From NCBI GenBank assembly GCA_026707745.1, contig JAPOWG010000011.1, positions 186,001 to 250,000 on the forward strand: 64,000 nucleotides of DNA, given 5' to 3'. The notes beneath the pieces were generated by a model. That model was given only the letters and a program-made list of their open reading frames with translations. It did no database searches and was not told the origin of the DNA. Positions 1 through 7,842 of the stretch are shown piece after piece; position 1 is the stretch's first letter; the number at the start of each line of letters is the position of its first letter. This DNA is from Chloroflexota bacterium. GTDB lineage: Bacteria; Chloroflexota; Anaerolineae; Aggregatilineales; Phototrophicaceae. The translations under genes and the position numbers were made by a program.

Positions 1-202
1 AAGCGCTGCCGGTCGCCAAAAGCATGATGACCGGCGTTTCGATCAATATGGACAAAGAGAACATCAAGCCGAAGGCGGCCAATTGCGTTTCGGAATCCGG
101 CTTTCGACTGATTACGCCTTGAATCCAGGGACCTTCGACCGTCATCAAAAGCCAAGCCATTGCCAAGGGCAGCCAGAATACCAGCACCCTGCGATAAGTC
201 AC
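1..202 (-). CDS. Integral membrane protein, N-terminal part only (MATE/ANKH-like?)
   Basis: Reading leftward from a GTG at 202, an open frame runs off the window edge. It encodes about 67 residues starting VTYRRVLVFWLPLAMAW, with one clear hydrophobic helix near the N-terminus, a short polar stretch with EGPWIQG, and a second hydrophobic stretch (LMFSLSILIETPVIMLL). The pattern of two early helices separated by a short loop, with a helix containing E-x-P, resembles the first helices of MATE/ANKH-type transporters, but this is an impression from a fragment. The start is uncertain: GTG 202 has only a distant GGCGGG upstream. The frame opposite to this one at 83-271 is a shadow. Confidence 0.45.
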   Translation of the reverse strand, partial: MTYRRVLVFWLPLAMAWLLMTVEGPWIQGVISRKPDSETQLAAFGLMFSLSILIETPVIMLLATGSA

Positions 203-305
203 GGATTTATCATTTCCCGCCGTCGACAGACAGGCGCGAATTGTATTCGAATCGTCTGCGAATGTGAATGACGCCCTGTATCCAAATGAGCAGATTTGCC
301 TCGTT

Positions 306-1070
306 TCACTTGGTATTGATCATTTCCACGAGTTGTAGAGCGACTTCATAGACAGCTTGATTGCTGGCGTCCAGCGCGTTCTGTTCGTCTTGCGCGAGCG
401 GATCCAGAAAACTTTTTCCCTGGATTAGATCGTCCCAGACCGCCAGCATAGATAGCGCTGGTACGCCGAAATAGCTGGCGGTCGCAAGTGTTGTCGCCGT
501 TTCCATATCGACTGACAAGTAGCCCGCCTGGCGCCAGGTCTCGATTAGCCGCCGGTCTTGCGCGAAAATCGACGACCAGGTCAGATGTATGCCTTGATGT
601 ACGTCGATACGGCGCTCAAGCATGGCGTTGCGTGCATTCTCCGACCAAAGAGCATCACTGTTTACCTCTTCCTGTCCCCCATAAAGATGCGCGACGCCGT
701 CGCGAGCGATGGCGACGGTCGGCAGGATGATATCGCCCGGATTGAGTCCGGGCTGCAATCCGCCGCAGGTGCCGATTTGTATGGCTAGTCTTGCGCCGAT
801 CAGGGAAAAAAGATGAATGATCTCGGCCGCGCGCGGCGCTCCGTAGGCGCAGCAATAGGCGACGCGCTTGCCTCTCCACTCCCCCGCAAAGATATCGGGA
901 AAGCGAAGTTCTTCAACACCCGTCAGATAGGAAAGACGCCAATCATTACGCTGTTGCCGCCACCAGGAACCTTCCACGATCACGGCCTCCGGCGCCTCCG
1001 CTTCCGTCAACTGCAGGGCGGCAAGCCATTCAGCTTTAGAGATTTCCATGATCGATTTTGCCGTCGACAT
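306..1070 (-). CDS. Nucleoside phosphorylase (PNP/UDP family)
   Basis: 254 residues, the usual length for a hexameric PNP/uridine-phosphorylase family member. It would split purine nucleosides or uridine with phosphate into base and ribose-1-phosphate in the cytoplasm. Seen in the sequence: a glycine-rich central part with IQIGTCGGLQPGLNPGDIILP (residues roughly 97-117), the counterpart of the family's phosphate/ribose loop, and SVDMETAT near 185-192, matching the V-E-M-E signature that binds the ribose. The Met-Glu pair is kept. Substrate (purine or pyrimidine) cannot be decided from the sequence. The gene is alone and divergent from the downstream transporter cluster. ATG 1070 has AGGA about 9 bases upstream; an alternative ATG lies at 1049. 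Confidence 0.85.
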   Translation of the reverse strand: MSTAKSIMEISKAEWLAALQLTEAEAPEAVIVEGSWWRQQRNDWRLSYLTGVEELRFPDIFAGEWRGKRVAYCCAYGAPRAAEIIHLFSLIGARLAIQIGTCGGLQPGLNPGDIILPTVAIARDGVAHLYGGQEEVNSDALWSENARNAMLERRIDVHQGIHLTWSSIFAQDRRLIETWRQAGYLSVDMETATTLATASYFGVPALSMLAVWDDLIQGKSFLDPLAQDEQNALDASNQAVYEVALQLVEMINTK

Positions 1071-1314
1071 AACCGTAGATCCTGTACTTGTCGTAACCGG
1101 AATTATGTCTGAGGCTCGATAGAATGCTATCCCTAATAGGTCGCGCGCAGCGACAGTGACGGCAATGTAGCGGCGGTCAATGGAGACGCAGCAACCTTTG
1201 TGTTAGAATACGACTTGGCGCATATGCGCAAATGGATGTCCGGTTCGCTGTCATGCGGCGAGTCTCCGTCCGCAGAAATGGGGCAGATTTATTCGACTAG
1301 GTGAGGAGTTGATC

Positions 1315-2574
1315 ATGTTTAGATATAGAGTATTGGTATTTATTTTGCTTTGTCTAATTCTGTTGCCAATGTCTATGGTCGCGGCAGATGACATGGAAGG
1401 TCCGCCCGGGTTCGATAGCTGGGACGCGGTGTTGGAAGAAGCGCGCGGCCAAACGCTCAATTGGCATATGTGGGGCGGTTCCGACGCCTGGAACAGTTTC
1501 GTTGATATTGTTTATGGCGGCGAGTTGATGGAGAACTACGGTGTCACGTTGAACCGGGTCCCATTGGCCGATACGGTTGATGCGGTCAATCAGGTCTTAA
1601 GTGAAGAAGAAGCGGGCGTCGCGCACGATGCGGGGTCGATTGACCTGATCTGGATCAACGGCGAGAACTTCAAGACGCTCAAGCAGGCGGGCTTGCTCTA
1701 TGGACCCTGGACTCTAAACGTACCCAATAGCAAGTACTTGGATTGGGAAAACGGCGGCTTCTTGCTCGATTTTGGCGAGCCGATCGATTATTCCGAGCAG
1801 CCCTGGGCGGCGGGCGCATTCCAATGGATCTATGATACCGCCAGGATGGACGCCGAAGATTTGCCGCGGAGCTATGCGGAATTGGGCGAGTGGATCGCCG
1901 CGAATCCTGGACGCTTCACGTATGTGGCGCCGGGACCGGGCGCCTTCCAGGGCACGAGAATCGTCAAGCAATTGATGTATGAACTTTGTGGCGGTCCAGA
2001 GCCCTTCGCCGCCTTTGATCAATCCGTCTGGGATGAATGCTCGCCCAAGGCCTGGGAAGTTCTCAATGCCTGGGAACCCAATCTCTGGCGTGAAGGAGCG
2101 ACTTATCCAGCGACCGCCAATGAGCTAAATGAACTCTTTGCCAATAGCGAAGTCGATTTCTCCTTGACGCTCACCGGTACGGGCGCGGCGCGCGGAATCG
2201 CCAGCGGACAGTTGCCAGAAACTGCCAAAGCCTATCTCTTTGACGCCAATATGATCAGTGGCTTCAGCTATCTGGCGATTCCAATCAATTCCGCCAACAA
2301 GGCGGCGGCGCTGGTGATGGGTAATCTGCTGGTACGTCCGGATATGCAGGCGGCGCAATTGGATACCAACAGCCTCGGCACAGGCGCGACGCCGGTTGTC
2401 GATTTCTCGACCCTGAGTGAAGAGGAAGCGCAGACCTTCGCGGACATCGCCGCTGCTATTGTCGGCGCGGCCGATCCGGCTGAATTCGCGGCTCTGGTCC
2501 CCAATACGGCGTCGGAATATCACACGCTTACCGAACAAGATTGGGAGCGTTGTGTATTGCGGGACGAATGCTGA
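1315..2574 (+). CDS. ABC transporter substrate-binding protein, YnjB-like
   Basis: About 419 residues. A signal peptide (MFRYRVLVFILLCLILL, ending near MVAADD) is followed by an extracellular binding-protein fold that starts TLNWHMWGGSDAWNSFVD and contains the segment IDLIWINGENF, as in the E. coli YnjB family. Two permeases follow at 4118 and 5005, so this is the capture component of an importer; the ligand is unknown. I chose ATG 1315 rather than the in-frame TTG 1309 because GAGGAG (1303-1308) sits 6 bases before ATG 1315. A strong stem-loop follows the stop codon, which would keep the binding protein at a higher level than the downstream genes. Confidence 0.85.
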   Translation: MFRYRVLVFILLCLILLPMSMVAADDMEGPPGFDSWDAVLEEARGQTLNWHMWGGSDAWNSFVDIVYGGELMENYGVTLNRVPLADTVDAVNQVLSEEEAGVAHDAGSIDLIWINGENFKTLKQAGLLYGPWTLNVPNSKYLDWENGGFLLDFGEPIDYSEQPWAAGAFQWIYDTARMDAEDLPRSYAELGEWIAANPGRFTYVAPGPGAFQGTRIVKQLMYELCGGPEPFAAFDQSVWDECSPKAWEVLNAWEPNLWREGATYPATANELNELFANSEVDFSLTLTGTGAARGIASGQLPETAKAYLFDANMISGFSYLAIPINSANKAAALVMGNLLVRPDMQAAQLDTNSLGTGATPVVDFSTLSEEEAQTFADIAAAIVGAADPAEFAALVPNTASEYHTLTEQDWERCVLRDEC

Positions 2575-2589
2575 TTTGTTGATGCCGGT

Positions 2590-2623
2590 GAGGGCGGTAT
2601 CAATGCGATGCCGCCCTCTTCTT
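2590..2623 (+). terminator. Stem-loop after the binding-protein gene
   Basis: GAGGGCGG (2590-2597) pairs perfectly with CCGCCCTC (2611-2618) around a 13-base loop and is followed by TTCTTT. The T-run is interrupted, so it is probably a partial terminator or an mRNA-stabilising hairpin between the binding protein and the enzyme gene. Confidence 0.55.
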
Positions 2624-2663
2624 TCACATATCAATCAAACGTGAAGTGGAGCGGACGAATCAC

Positions 2664-4079
2664 ATGAATGTGGTTCTTATTGTGTCGGATACCTTTCGTC
2701 GCGATCATGTCGGGTGTTACGGTAACCCGTGGATTCGTACGCCGCATCTTGATCGCTTCGCGCAGAGCGCCATTGTCTTTGATAAAGCCTTTGCGTCTTC
2801 TTTCCCCACGGTGCCGGCGCGCGCCGATTTGATGACAGGCAGGCACAGCTTCAGTTATCTGGGTTGGAGCCCGCTGCCGAGGACAGAGACGACATTGGCG
2901 GGGCTGATGACGGCGGCGGGTTACCGGACTTTTGGCGTGGCGGACACGCCCTTCGTCCTGCGCCACGGTTACGGCTATGATCGCGGATTCAGCGATTTTC
3001 ATTGGGTGCGCGGGCAATCTTACGGACCCTCGCGCGACAACGTGACCTCTGGCTGGACTTACGAATCCGATTACTTCGCGCCGACCACGCTGCGTATCGC
3101 CGAGGAATGGCTGGAGCGGCATTTTCGCGACAAGTTTTTCCTCTATGTCGATACTTGGGATCCGCACGAACCCTGGCAGCCGCCCAAACATTACATAGAA
3201 CTTTATGATGCGCAATATGCCGACGACATCAGCGCGCACCCGACTTACTGGGATTGGCGCGAGGCCGGGTTCTGCCAGCGCGATATAGAATTGGCGCACA
3301 CCCACTACTGCGCCGAAGTCACTATGGTCGATCGCGCCGTCGGACGTCTGCTGGATCGCATCGAATCCCTGGATTTGCTGGAAAGCACGGTCATCATTTT
3401 TTTGTCCGATCATGGCTTTTACTTCGGCGAGCACGGACTTTGGGGCAAGGGTCGTTTCAAGTCCGAGCTTGGCTATTACCTGGGTCCGGCCAAGGGCAGC
3501 GCCGCATCCACGCTCATGTACCGCCTGGAAAACAGTGAAGAAATCGTTTCCGATGTTAAAGGAGAATGGTATCGTAGCCCACTCTACGATGAAGTGACGC
3601 GGATTCCGCTGCTGCTTTATTTGCCCGGCGCCGGCGCTGGGCGCGTTGACGCGCTGGTTTCTCTGCCTGATGTCATGCCCACGATCTTGGATCTGGTTGG
3701 CATCGAAACGCCAGCGAGGGTGCAAGCTGATTCTTTAAGCGGGCTAATCGACGGATCTGTAGACGCGATACACGACTATGTCGTGACATCATGGCCGATG
3801 TACCTTGCCGGACAGCGCATAAGAGTGGTCGACGATGAGGAGCGTCGCATGCGAGAGAATCAACCAAGCACGGTCACGAGCAGCGACTGGACGCTGCTAT
3901 ATAGCGTCGCGGGCGAAGAAGTAGAATTGTACGACCGGATCGCGGACCCCAAGCAAGAGAACAACGTATACTTGCGGAATAAGAATATAGCGGCGGAAAT
4001 GCACGGACAACTTTTGAGTTTTTTGCGGTCTTTGGGAACGGACGAGGTGTATCTGGACCCTCGCAGGAGCTTGTCCTAG
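2664..4079 (+). CDS. Sulfatase-fold (alkaline phosphatase superfamily) hydrolase with Thr at the nucleophile site
   Basis: About 471 residues. The N-terminus VVLIVSDTFRRDHVGCYG carries the first metal-binding Asp (residue 9) and TPHLDRFA is typical of sulfatases; later motifs are WDPHEPW and FLSDHGFYFGEHGLWGKG with the D-H metal ligands. The position that in formylglycine sulfatases is the Cys or Ser of C/S-x-P-x-R reads T49-V-P-A-R53 here. Threonine is the nucleophile in NPP-type phosphodiesterases and in phosphoethanolamine transferases of this superfamily, so the enzyme may be a phosphoesterase or another type of hydrolase rather than a formylglycine sulfatase. It sits between the binding protein and permeases of an importer. 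ATG 2664 fits the family start better than GTG 2646; GGAG lies 12 bases upstream of it. Confidence 0.8.
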   Translation: MNVVLIVSDTFRRDHVGCYGNPWIRTPHLDRFAQSAIVFDKAFASSFPTVPARADLMTGRHSFSYLGWSPLPRTETTLAGLMTAAGYRTFGVADTPFVLRHGYGYDRGFSDFHWVRGQSYGPSRDNVTSGWTYESDYFAPTTLRIAEEWLERHFRDKFFLYVDTWDPHEPWQPPKHYIELYDAQYADDISAHPTYWDWREAGFCQRDIELAHTHYCAEVTMVDRAVGRLLDRIESLDLLESTVIIFLSDHGFYFGEHGLWGKGRFKSELGYYLGPAKGSAASTLMYRLENSEEIVSDVKGEWYRSPLYDEVTRIPLLLYLPGAGAGRVDALVSLPDVMPTILDLVGIETPARVQADSLSGLIDGSVDAIHDYVVTSWPMYLAGQRIRVVDDEERRMRENQPSTVTSSDWTLLYSVAGEEVELYDRIADPKQENNVYLRNKNIAAEMHGQLLSFLRSLGTDEVYLDPRRSLS

Positions 4080-4117
4080 CCGAGCAAGACCAGTCAATCT
4101 GAAGGGGGAGCGATTCA

Positions 4118-4996
4118 ATGGGGTTCTGGGAGCGCTGGCGCATCCCAATCATGTTGGCGCCGACCATGGCTGTCATCATATTCCTGTTCATCGGCGGTTT
4201 GACTTACGGCTCGCTGGTCAGCCTCGGTTGGCAGCCGATTATCGGTCGTACCGAGATCTCGCTGCAAGCCTATGAGAACATCATATTTTCCGAACAATAC
4301 GCGAGTGTTTTCTGGCAGGGACTCCTGCTGACGATCTGGGTCAGCTTCGCCAGCACATTTTTGTCGGCGGTGTTGGCGCTGGCGACCGCGCTCCTGCTGC
4401 GCCGCAGTTTCTTTGGGAAGCGCTTGGCCACCTTTCTTTACCAATTGAATCTGCCTGTTCCGCATGTGGTGGCGGCGATTGGCATCTTGTTTTTGTTCTC
4501 GCAGAGCGGGCTTATATCGCGGACCGGGGCGCAGATTGGCATCTTCGGCTATCCCAGTGATTTTCCGGTGCTTGTCAGGGACAAATTCGGCATCGGCATC
4601 ATCTTGTCCTTTGTCTGGAAAGAGGTGCCCTTTGTCGGGGTGATCGTGCTGGCGGTCTTGCAATCGCTGGGCGTGGACTATGAAGATTTGGCGCGTAGCC
4701 TGGGCGCCAATCGTTGGCAGCGCTTTCGTTATGTGATATTGCCACTGGTCATGCCCGGGCTGCTTTCCGGATCTATTCTTGTATTTGCGTTCACCTTCGG
4801 TTCATTTGAGGTGCCGGCGATATTGGGCGTTCGCTTTCCGCGAACGCTCACGGTGACAGCTGTGCGATTCTTCCGTGATCCCGATTTGAATGCGCGTACC
4901 GAGGGAATGGCCATCAGCATCATTATATCGATTATCGTTTTCTTCCTGGTGCTCGGCTACATGTGGTTGAGCCGTCGTACGATCCGCAAAGATTGA
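4118..4996 (+). CDS. ABC transporter permease 1
   Basis: 292 residues with about six hydrophobic helices beginning IMLAPTMAVIIFLFIGG. The loop ARSLGANRWQRFRYVILPLVMPGL (around residues 193-216) is the EAA motif that contacts the ATPase. The start has a strong GGGGGAG 8-14 bases before ATG 4118. With the binding protein at 1315 and the permease at 5005 it forms an import system like E. coli YnjB-YnjC, where the two permease halves are fused; here they are separate genes. No ATP-binding protein gene is next to them. Confidence 0.85.
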   Translation: MGFWERWRIPIMLAPTMAVIIFLFIGGLTYGSLVSLGWQPIIGRTEISLQAYENIIFSEQYASVFWQGLLLTIWVSFASTFLSAVLALATALLLRRSFFGKRLATFLYQLNLPVPHVVAAIGILFLFSQSGLISRTGAQIGIFGYPSDFPVLVRDKFGIGIILSFVWKEVPFVGVIVLAVLQSLGVDYEDLARSLGANRWQRFRYVILPLVMPGLLSGSILVFAFTFGSFEVPAILGVRFPRTLTVTAVRFFRDPDLNARTEGMAISIIISIIVFFLVLGYMWLSRRTIRKD

Positions 4997-5004
4997 GAGC
5001 GACC

Positions 5005-5856
5005 GTGACAACAATGGCGCCCGTATCGTCTCGTCCTACCGCCCGCAAACGCCTGGCTCGCGTCCTGCACTATTGCGCTGTCGTGCTCCTGATCTTTTTG
5101 CTCTTGACGCCCCTGATCGCGTTCTTCTTCAACGCATTTTCCTTTCGCTGGTTTTATCCGCAATTGTTTCCCAAGGAAATCAGCCTGCGCGCTTGGGAAT
5201 CAATTGTCGCGGCCAATTCCAAAGTTCCCGAAGCCTTGCTAAGCAGCACGATCTTGGCGGTGGGCGTAACATTCAGTTCCGTCATCATCGGTCTGCCCGC
5301 GGCTCGCGCGCTGGGGCTGTATTCATTTCGGGGCAAGCGTGTGATTGAGTTCTTGATCATATCGCCGACCATCGTGCCGGGCATCGCCGTCGCTATGGGG
5401 CTGAATATCAACTTTATTCGCTGGGGACTTTCCGGCAATATGCTTGGCGTTGGATTGGTTCACCTGGTGCCGGTGATGCCCTATGTGGTTCTTACCTTGT
5501 CCGGCGTCTTCGCCAATTACAACCCGGAGTACGAGCAGCAAGCGCGCTCCCTGGGCGCTGGCGTGCTGGCGACTTTCTGGCACGTGACCCTGCCCGCCAT
5601 ATTCCCCGGCATTGTTGTCGCGAGTCTCTTCGCCTATTTGATCTCCTGGAGCCAGTATATCTTGACCTTTCTGATCGGAGCCGGGCAGGTGATCACGATG
5701 CCCGTGTTACTCTTCTCCACGGCATCCGGCAGCAACAATGCGCTCACGGCTGCCATGTCACTGGTCTTTGTGGCGCCGTCGATACTGATATTGATTCTGA
5801 CCGCTCGCTATTTGTCGGGCAAGTCCAGCGCCATTGGCGGCTTCGGACAGTTGTAG
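5005..5856 (+). CDS. ABC transporter permease 2
   Basis: About 283 residues with six predicted helices (first: VLHYCAVVLLIFLLLTPLIAFFF) and an EAA loop EQQARSLGAGVLATFWHVTLPAIFPG. It pairs with the permease ending at 4996 to make a heterodimeric channel. The open frame extends back to ATG 4963 inside the upstream gene, but GTG 5005 with GAGAG 5 bases before it, right after the upstream stop codon, is the more natural start; ATG 5014 is another option. The stop codon overlaps the first bases of a dispersed palindromic repeat. Confidence 0.8.
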   Translation: MTTMAPVSSRPTARKRLARVLHYCAVVLLIFLLLTPLIAFFFNAFSFRWFYPQLFPKEISLRAWESIVAANSKVPEALLSSTILAVGVTFSSVIIGLPAARALGLYSFRGKRVIEFLIISPTIVPGIAVAMGLNINFIRWGLSGNMLGVGLVHLVPVMPYVVLTLSGVFANYNPEYEQQARSLGAGVLATFWHVTLPAIFPGIVVASLFAYLISWSQYILTFLIGAGQVITMPVLLFSTASGSNNALTAAMSLVFVAPSILILILTARYLSGKSSAIGGFGQL

Positions 5857-5942
5857 CCGCTCGGCGCGTAACCGGCGAAAAGGTCACAGAAATGTCCCGC
5901 TCACGCAAAATCGCAAGCGTTCTCGTCGCATGAGCGACGCGG
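5855..5942 (+). repeat. Dispersed intergenic repeat, copy A
   Basis: Starting on the stop codon of the permease gene, 29 bases (5855-5883, beginning AGCCGCTCGGCGCGTAACC) are identical to the minus strand at 42063-42091 upstream of lysC. A second shared block, CGCTCACGCAAAA, follows at 5898-5910. The unit can fold back (CGCTC 5898-5902 with GAGCG 5932-5936). No coding frame. The two copies lie 36 kb apart in opposite orientation. Confidence 0.7.
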
Positions 5943-6004
5943 TTTACGTAAACAAGGGCTAGATGGAATGCGTCGCGCACAGCCGAGAAGTCTCAACCCG
6001 CCAC

Positions 6005-6033
6005 TTGACAGAGTGTTTGGCAAATGATAACGT
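6005..6033 (+). promoter_or_regulatory. Promoter of tRNA-Asp
   Basis: A consensus -35 TTGACA (6005-6010), 17-base spacer and -10 TAACGT (6028-6033) place the transcript start about 6 bases before the tRNA. Confidence 0.75.
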
Positions 6034-6046
6034 AGTCCCGATGCAA

Positions 6047-6119
6047 GGGGGCGTGGTGTAGCGGTTAACATGCCGGCCTGTCAAGCCGGAGATCGCGGGT
6101 TCAAATCCCGTCGCTCCCG
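6047..6119 (+). tRNA. tRNA-Asp (GTC)
   Basis: Complete cloverleaf: acceptor GGGGGCG (6047-6053) with CGCTCCC (6112-6118) containing one G-U pair, discriminator G 6119, anticodon stem CCGGC/GCCGG with loop CTGTCAA and anticodon GTC at 6080-6082, T-arm GCGGG/CCCGT with TTCAAAT. The CCA end is not encoded. Discriminator G is typical for tRNA-Asp. It has its own promoter and terminator and is thus a monocistronic unit. Confidence 0.97.
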
Positions 6120-6129
6120 CACCCAAGGA

Positions 6130-6159
6130 GGAGACATAGCGAATATGTCTCCTTTTTTT
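6130..6159 (+). terminator. Intrinsic terminator of tRNA-Asp
   Basis: GGAGACATA (6130-6138) pairs perfectly with TATGTCTCC (6144-6152) around GCGAA, followed by seven T. Confidence 0.93.
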
Positions 6160-6205
6160 GTTATGCGCGTAACTGCTGGAAAACCCGAGGGAGCGAGCAG
6201 GTCAT

Positions 6206-7447
6206 ATGGTCTTCAACAGTTCGATTCGCGTCGTCGATGCTGCGCTGATGATCGACGATCTGCCGCTTGATGCCATCGTGCGGGAGCTGGAGACTCCGGT
6301 TTACGTCTACAGTCTCAAGCGTATTCAAGAGAATTACCGGCGCTTGAAGGCCGCGTTTGAACCGGTCGGCGCGCGCATCCATTACAGCGCAAAAGCCAAT
6401 AGCAACGCGGCAATCTTGCGGACGCTGATTGACGAAGGCGCCGGCATCGACGCGGTGAGCGGTGGTGAGATCGCCCGCGCGCTGCATGCCGGGGCGGCTG
6501 CTCAAGACATCGTCTTCGCCGGGGTCGGCAAGACGGTCGCGGAAATCGCATTTGCGGTTGAGCGAGGCATCGCTTGGTTTAATGTCGAGAATGAGTTGGA
6601 GCTGCAGCACATAAACGATGCGGCGTCATCTATGGGAACGGAAAGGGTACAAGTGGCGCTGCGTTTCAATCCCGAGGTGAGCGCCAATACCCATCCGCAC
6701 ATATCTACCGGGCACGGCGGCGCCAAATTCGGCTTGACTGCGGGTGCGATAGGCGACGCGCTTGAACGGCCCGAACGCTATCCTTGTCTCAATATATGCG
6801 GCATCCATGTGCATATCGGCAGCCAGCTTGGCGACTCCGCCCCGACTACCCAGGCGCTGGCGAAGACGAAACAGTTGATTGGTTCTTTTCGGGAAATCCA
6901 CACAATTAACCTGGGCGGCGGCTTGCCCGTTGCCTACAGGCACGATCAGTCGATCCCGGCTATTGAGAATCTCGTCAACGAGATTACGCCTTATCTTTAT
7001 GGATATCAAGTATTGCTGGAGCCGGGACGGGCAGTCATTGCCGATGCTGGCATTTTGCTCGCGACGGTCCTTTACGTGAAAATACAGGGAGGCAAGACCT
7101 TCTATATCGTCGACGCGAGCATGACTGAATTGATCCGTCCGGCATTATACGGGGCGCAGCACGAAATCGTTCCGCTCAGGCAGTCTGATGGCGAGCGAGT
7201 GCTGGCACAGGTTGTCGGACCCGTCTGCGAATCCACCGATGTGCTGGCGGAAGATCGCGAAATGACGCCGCTGAAGGTTGGCGATCAGGTCGCGATCATG
7301 ACAGCCGGCGCCTATGGCATGGCCATGGCGAGTAACTACAATAGCCGGATGCGTCCCGCCGAGGTAGTTGTGGCGGCTGATGGGGCAAGCTGGTCGGTTA
7401 GTAGAAGGCGGGAGACCGTAGAGGATTTGTTGCGATTGGAAAACTGA
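6206..7447 (+). CDS. lysA: Diaminopimelate decarboxylase
   Basis: 413 residues, the normal length of this PLP fold III enzyme, which converts meso-diaminopimelate to L-lysine in the last step of lysine synthesis. The PLP lysine is K63 in HYSAKANSN; STGHGGAKFGL (substrate/PLP phosphate loop), HVHIGSQ, NLGGGLPV, EPGRAVIADAG and the active-site Cys in GPVCESTDVLAED are all present, the last from the partner subunit in the dimer. It stands alone between tRNA units; the lysine-pathway gene lysC is 33 kb away. ATG 6206 has a GAGGGAG-type site a little far upstream (about 12 bases). No lysine riboswitch is visible ahead of it. Confidence 0.95.
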   Translation: MVFNSSIRVVDAALMIDDLPLDAIVRELETPVYVYSLKRIQENYRRLKAAFEPVGARIHYSAKANSNAAILRTLIDEGAGIDAVSGGEIARALHAGAAAQDIVFAGVGKTVAEIAFAVERGIAWFNVENELELQHINDAASSMGTERVQVALRFNPEVSANTHPHISTGHGGAKFGLTAGAIGDALERPERYPCLNICGIHVHIGSQLGDSAPTTQALAKTKQLIGSFREIHTINLGGGLPVAYRHDQSIPAIENLVNEITPYLYGYQVLLEPGRAVIADAGILLATVLYVKIQGGKTFYIVDASMTELIRPALYGAQHEIVPLRQSDGERVLAQVVGPVCESTDVLAEDREMTPLKVGDQVAIMTAGAYGMAMASNYNSRMRPAEVVVAADGASWSVSRRRETVEDLLRLEN

Positions 7448-7470
7448 AGTCGTTCCAGAGCGACCGCAAC

Positions 7471-7493
7471 AAAAAAGACCCCGACGCGGGATC
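7471..7493 (-). terminator. Terminator of the tRNA-Met pair
   Basis: On the minus strand GATCCCG (7493-7487) pairs with CGGGGTC (7483-7477), including one G-U pair, and is followed by TTTTTT (7476-7471). It ends the leftward transcript carrying the two tRNAs. Confidence 0.75.
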
Positions 7494-7503
7494 TCGATCC
7501 AGG

Positions 7504-7577
7504 TGCTGATGGGAAGACTTGAACTTCCGACCTCACGATTATGAGTCGTGCGCTCTAACCAGCTGAGCTACATCAGC
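7504..7577 (-). tRNA. tRNA-Met, elongator type (CAT)
   Basis: Acceptor GCTGATG/CATCAGC, discriminator A, D-arm TAGCTCAGCTGGTTAGAGC, anticodon loop CTCATAA with CAT (complement of 7541-7543), T-arm GGAAG/CTTCC. A CAT anticodon can also belong to the isoleucine tRNA that carries lysidine; the body resembles elongator Met tRNAs more, but this needs a TilS-identity check. It is 4 bases downstream of the initiator tRNA in the same transcript. Confidence 0.88.
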
Positions 7578-7581
7578 AGAG

Positions 7582-7653
7582 TAGCGGGGGCTGGATTCGA
7601 ACCAACGACCTTCGGGTTATGAGCCCGATGAGCTACCACTGCTCCACCCCGCA
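7582..7653 (-). tRNA. Initiator tRNA-fMet (CAT)
   Basis: Initiator hallmarks are visible: the first acceptor pair is unpaired (T1 against T72), followed by GCGGGG/CCCCGC, and the anticodon stem ends in three consecutive G-C pairs (CGGG-CTCATAA-CCCG). D-arm GGAGCAGTGGTAGCTC and T-arm GTTGG/CCAGC are close to the bacterial initiator consensus. CAT is the complement of 7619-7621. No encoded CCA. Confidence 0.95.
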
Positions 7654-7687
7654 ACGATTATCGCAACCATTTTCGTTGCGTGATTGG

Positions 7688-7716
7688 ACAGTAACATCGA
7701 AGAAAGCGCTTGTCAA
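7688..7716 (-). promoter_or_regulatory. Promoter of the tRNA-Met pair
   Basis: On the minus strand: -35 TTGACA (7716-7711), 17-base spacer, -10 TACTGT (7693-7688), about 30 bases before the mature initiator tRNA. Confidence 0.75.
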
Positions 7717-7766
7717 GAGAAAAAGATAAGCCTCGAAGTTTTGATCTTGATTCGTCATGTTTTGCC

Positions 7767-7796
7767 TTGAAATCGGACCTTCAGTTAGGCTATACT
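7767..7796 (+). promoter_or_regulatory. Promoter of uvrB
   Basis: -35 TTGAAA (7767-7772), 18-base spacer, -10 TATACT (7791-7796). It gives a leader of about 40 bases before ATG 7843. I see no LexA-type box overlapping it. Confidence 0.65.
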
Positions 7797-7842
7797 GGAC
7801 GAAAGATCGAACGCCTGTTCTGAAAGAGGATCTGAAGCCAAA

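Noticed and set aside
83..271. Open frame on the plus strand at the left edge
   Set aside because: It lies opposite the membrane-protein fragment, with low hydrophobic pattern and no family match; a shadow frame.
7504..7577. tRNA-Ile with lysidine (CAT) instead of tRNA-Met
   Set aside because: Body resembles elongator Met; kept as Met with reduced confidence because the anticodon alone cannot decide.
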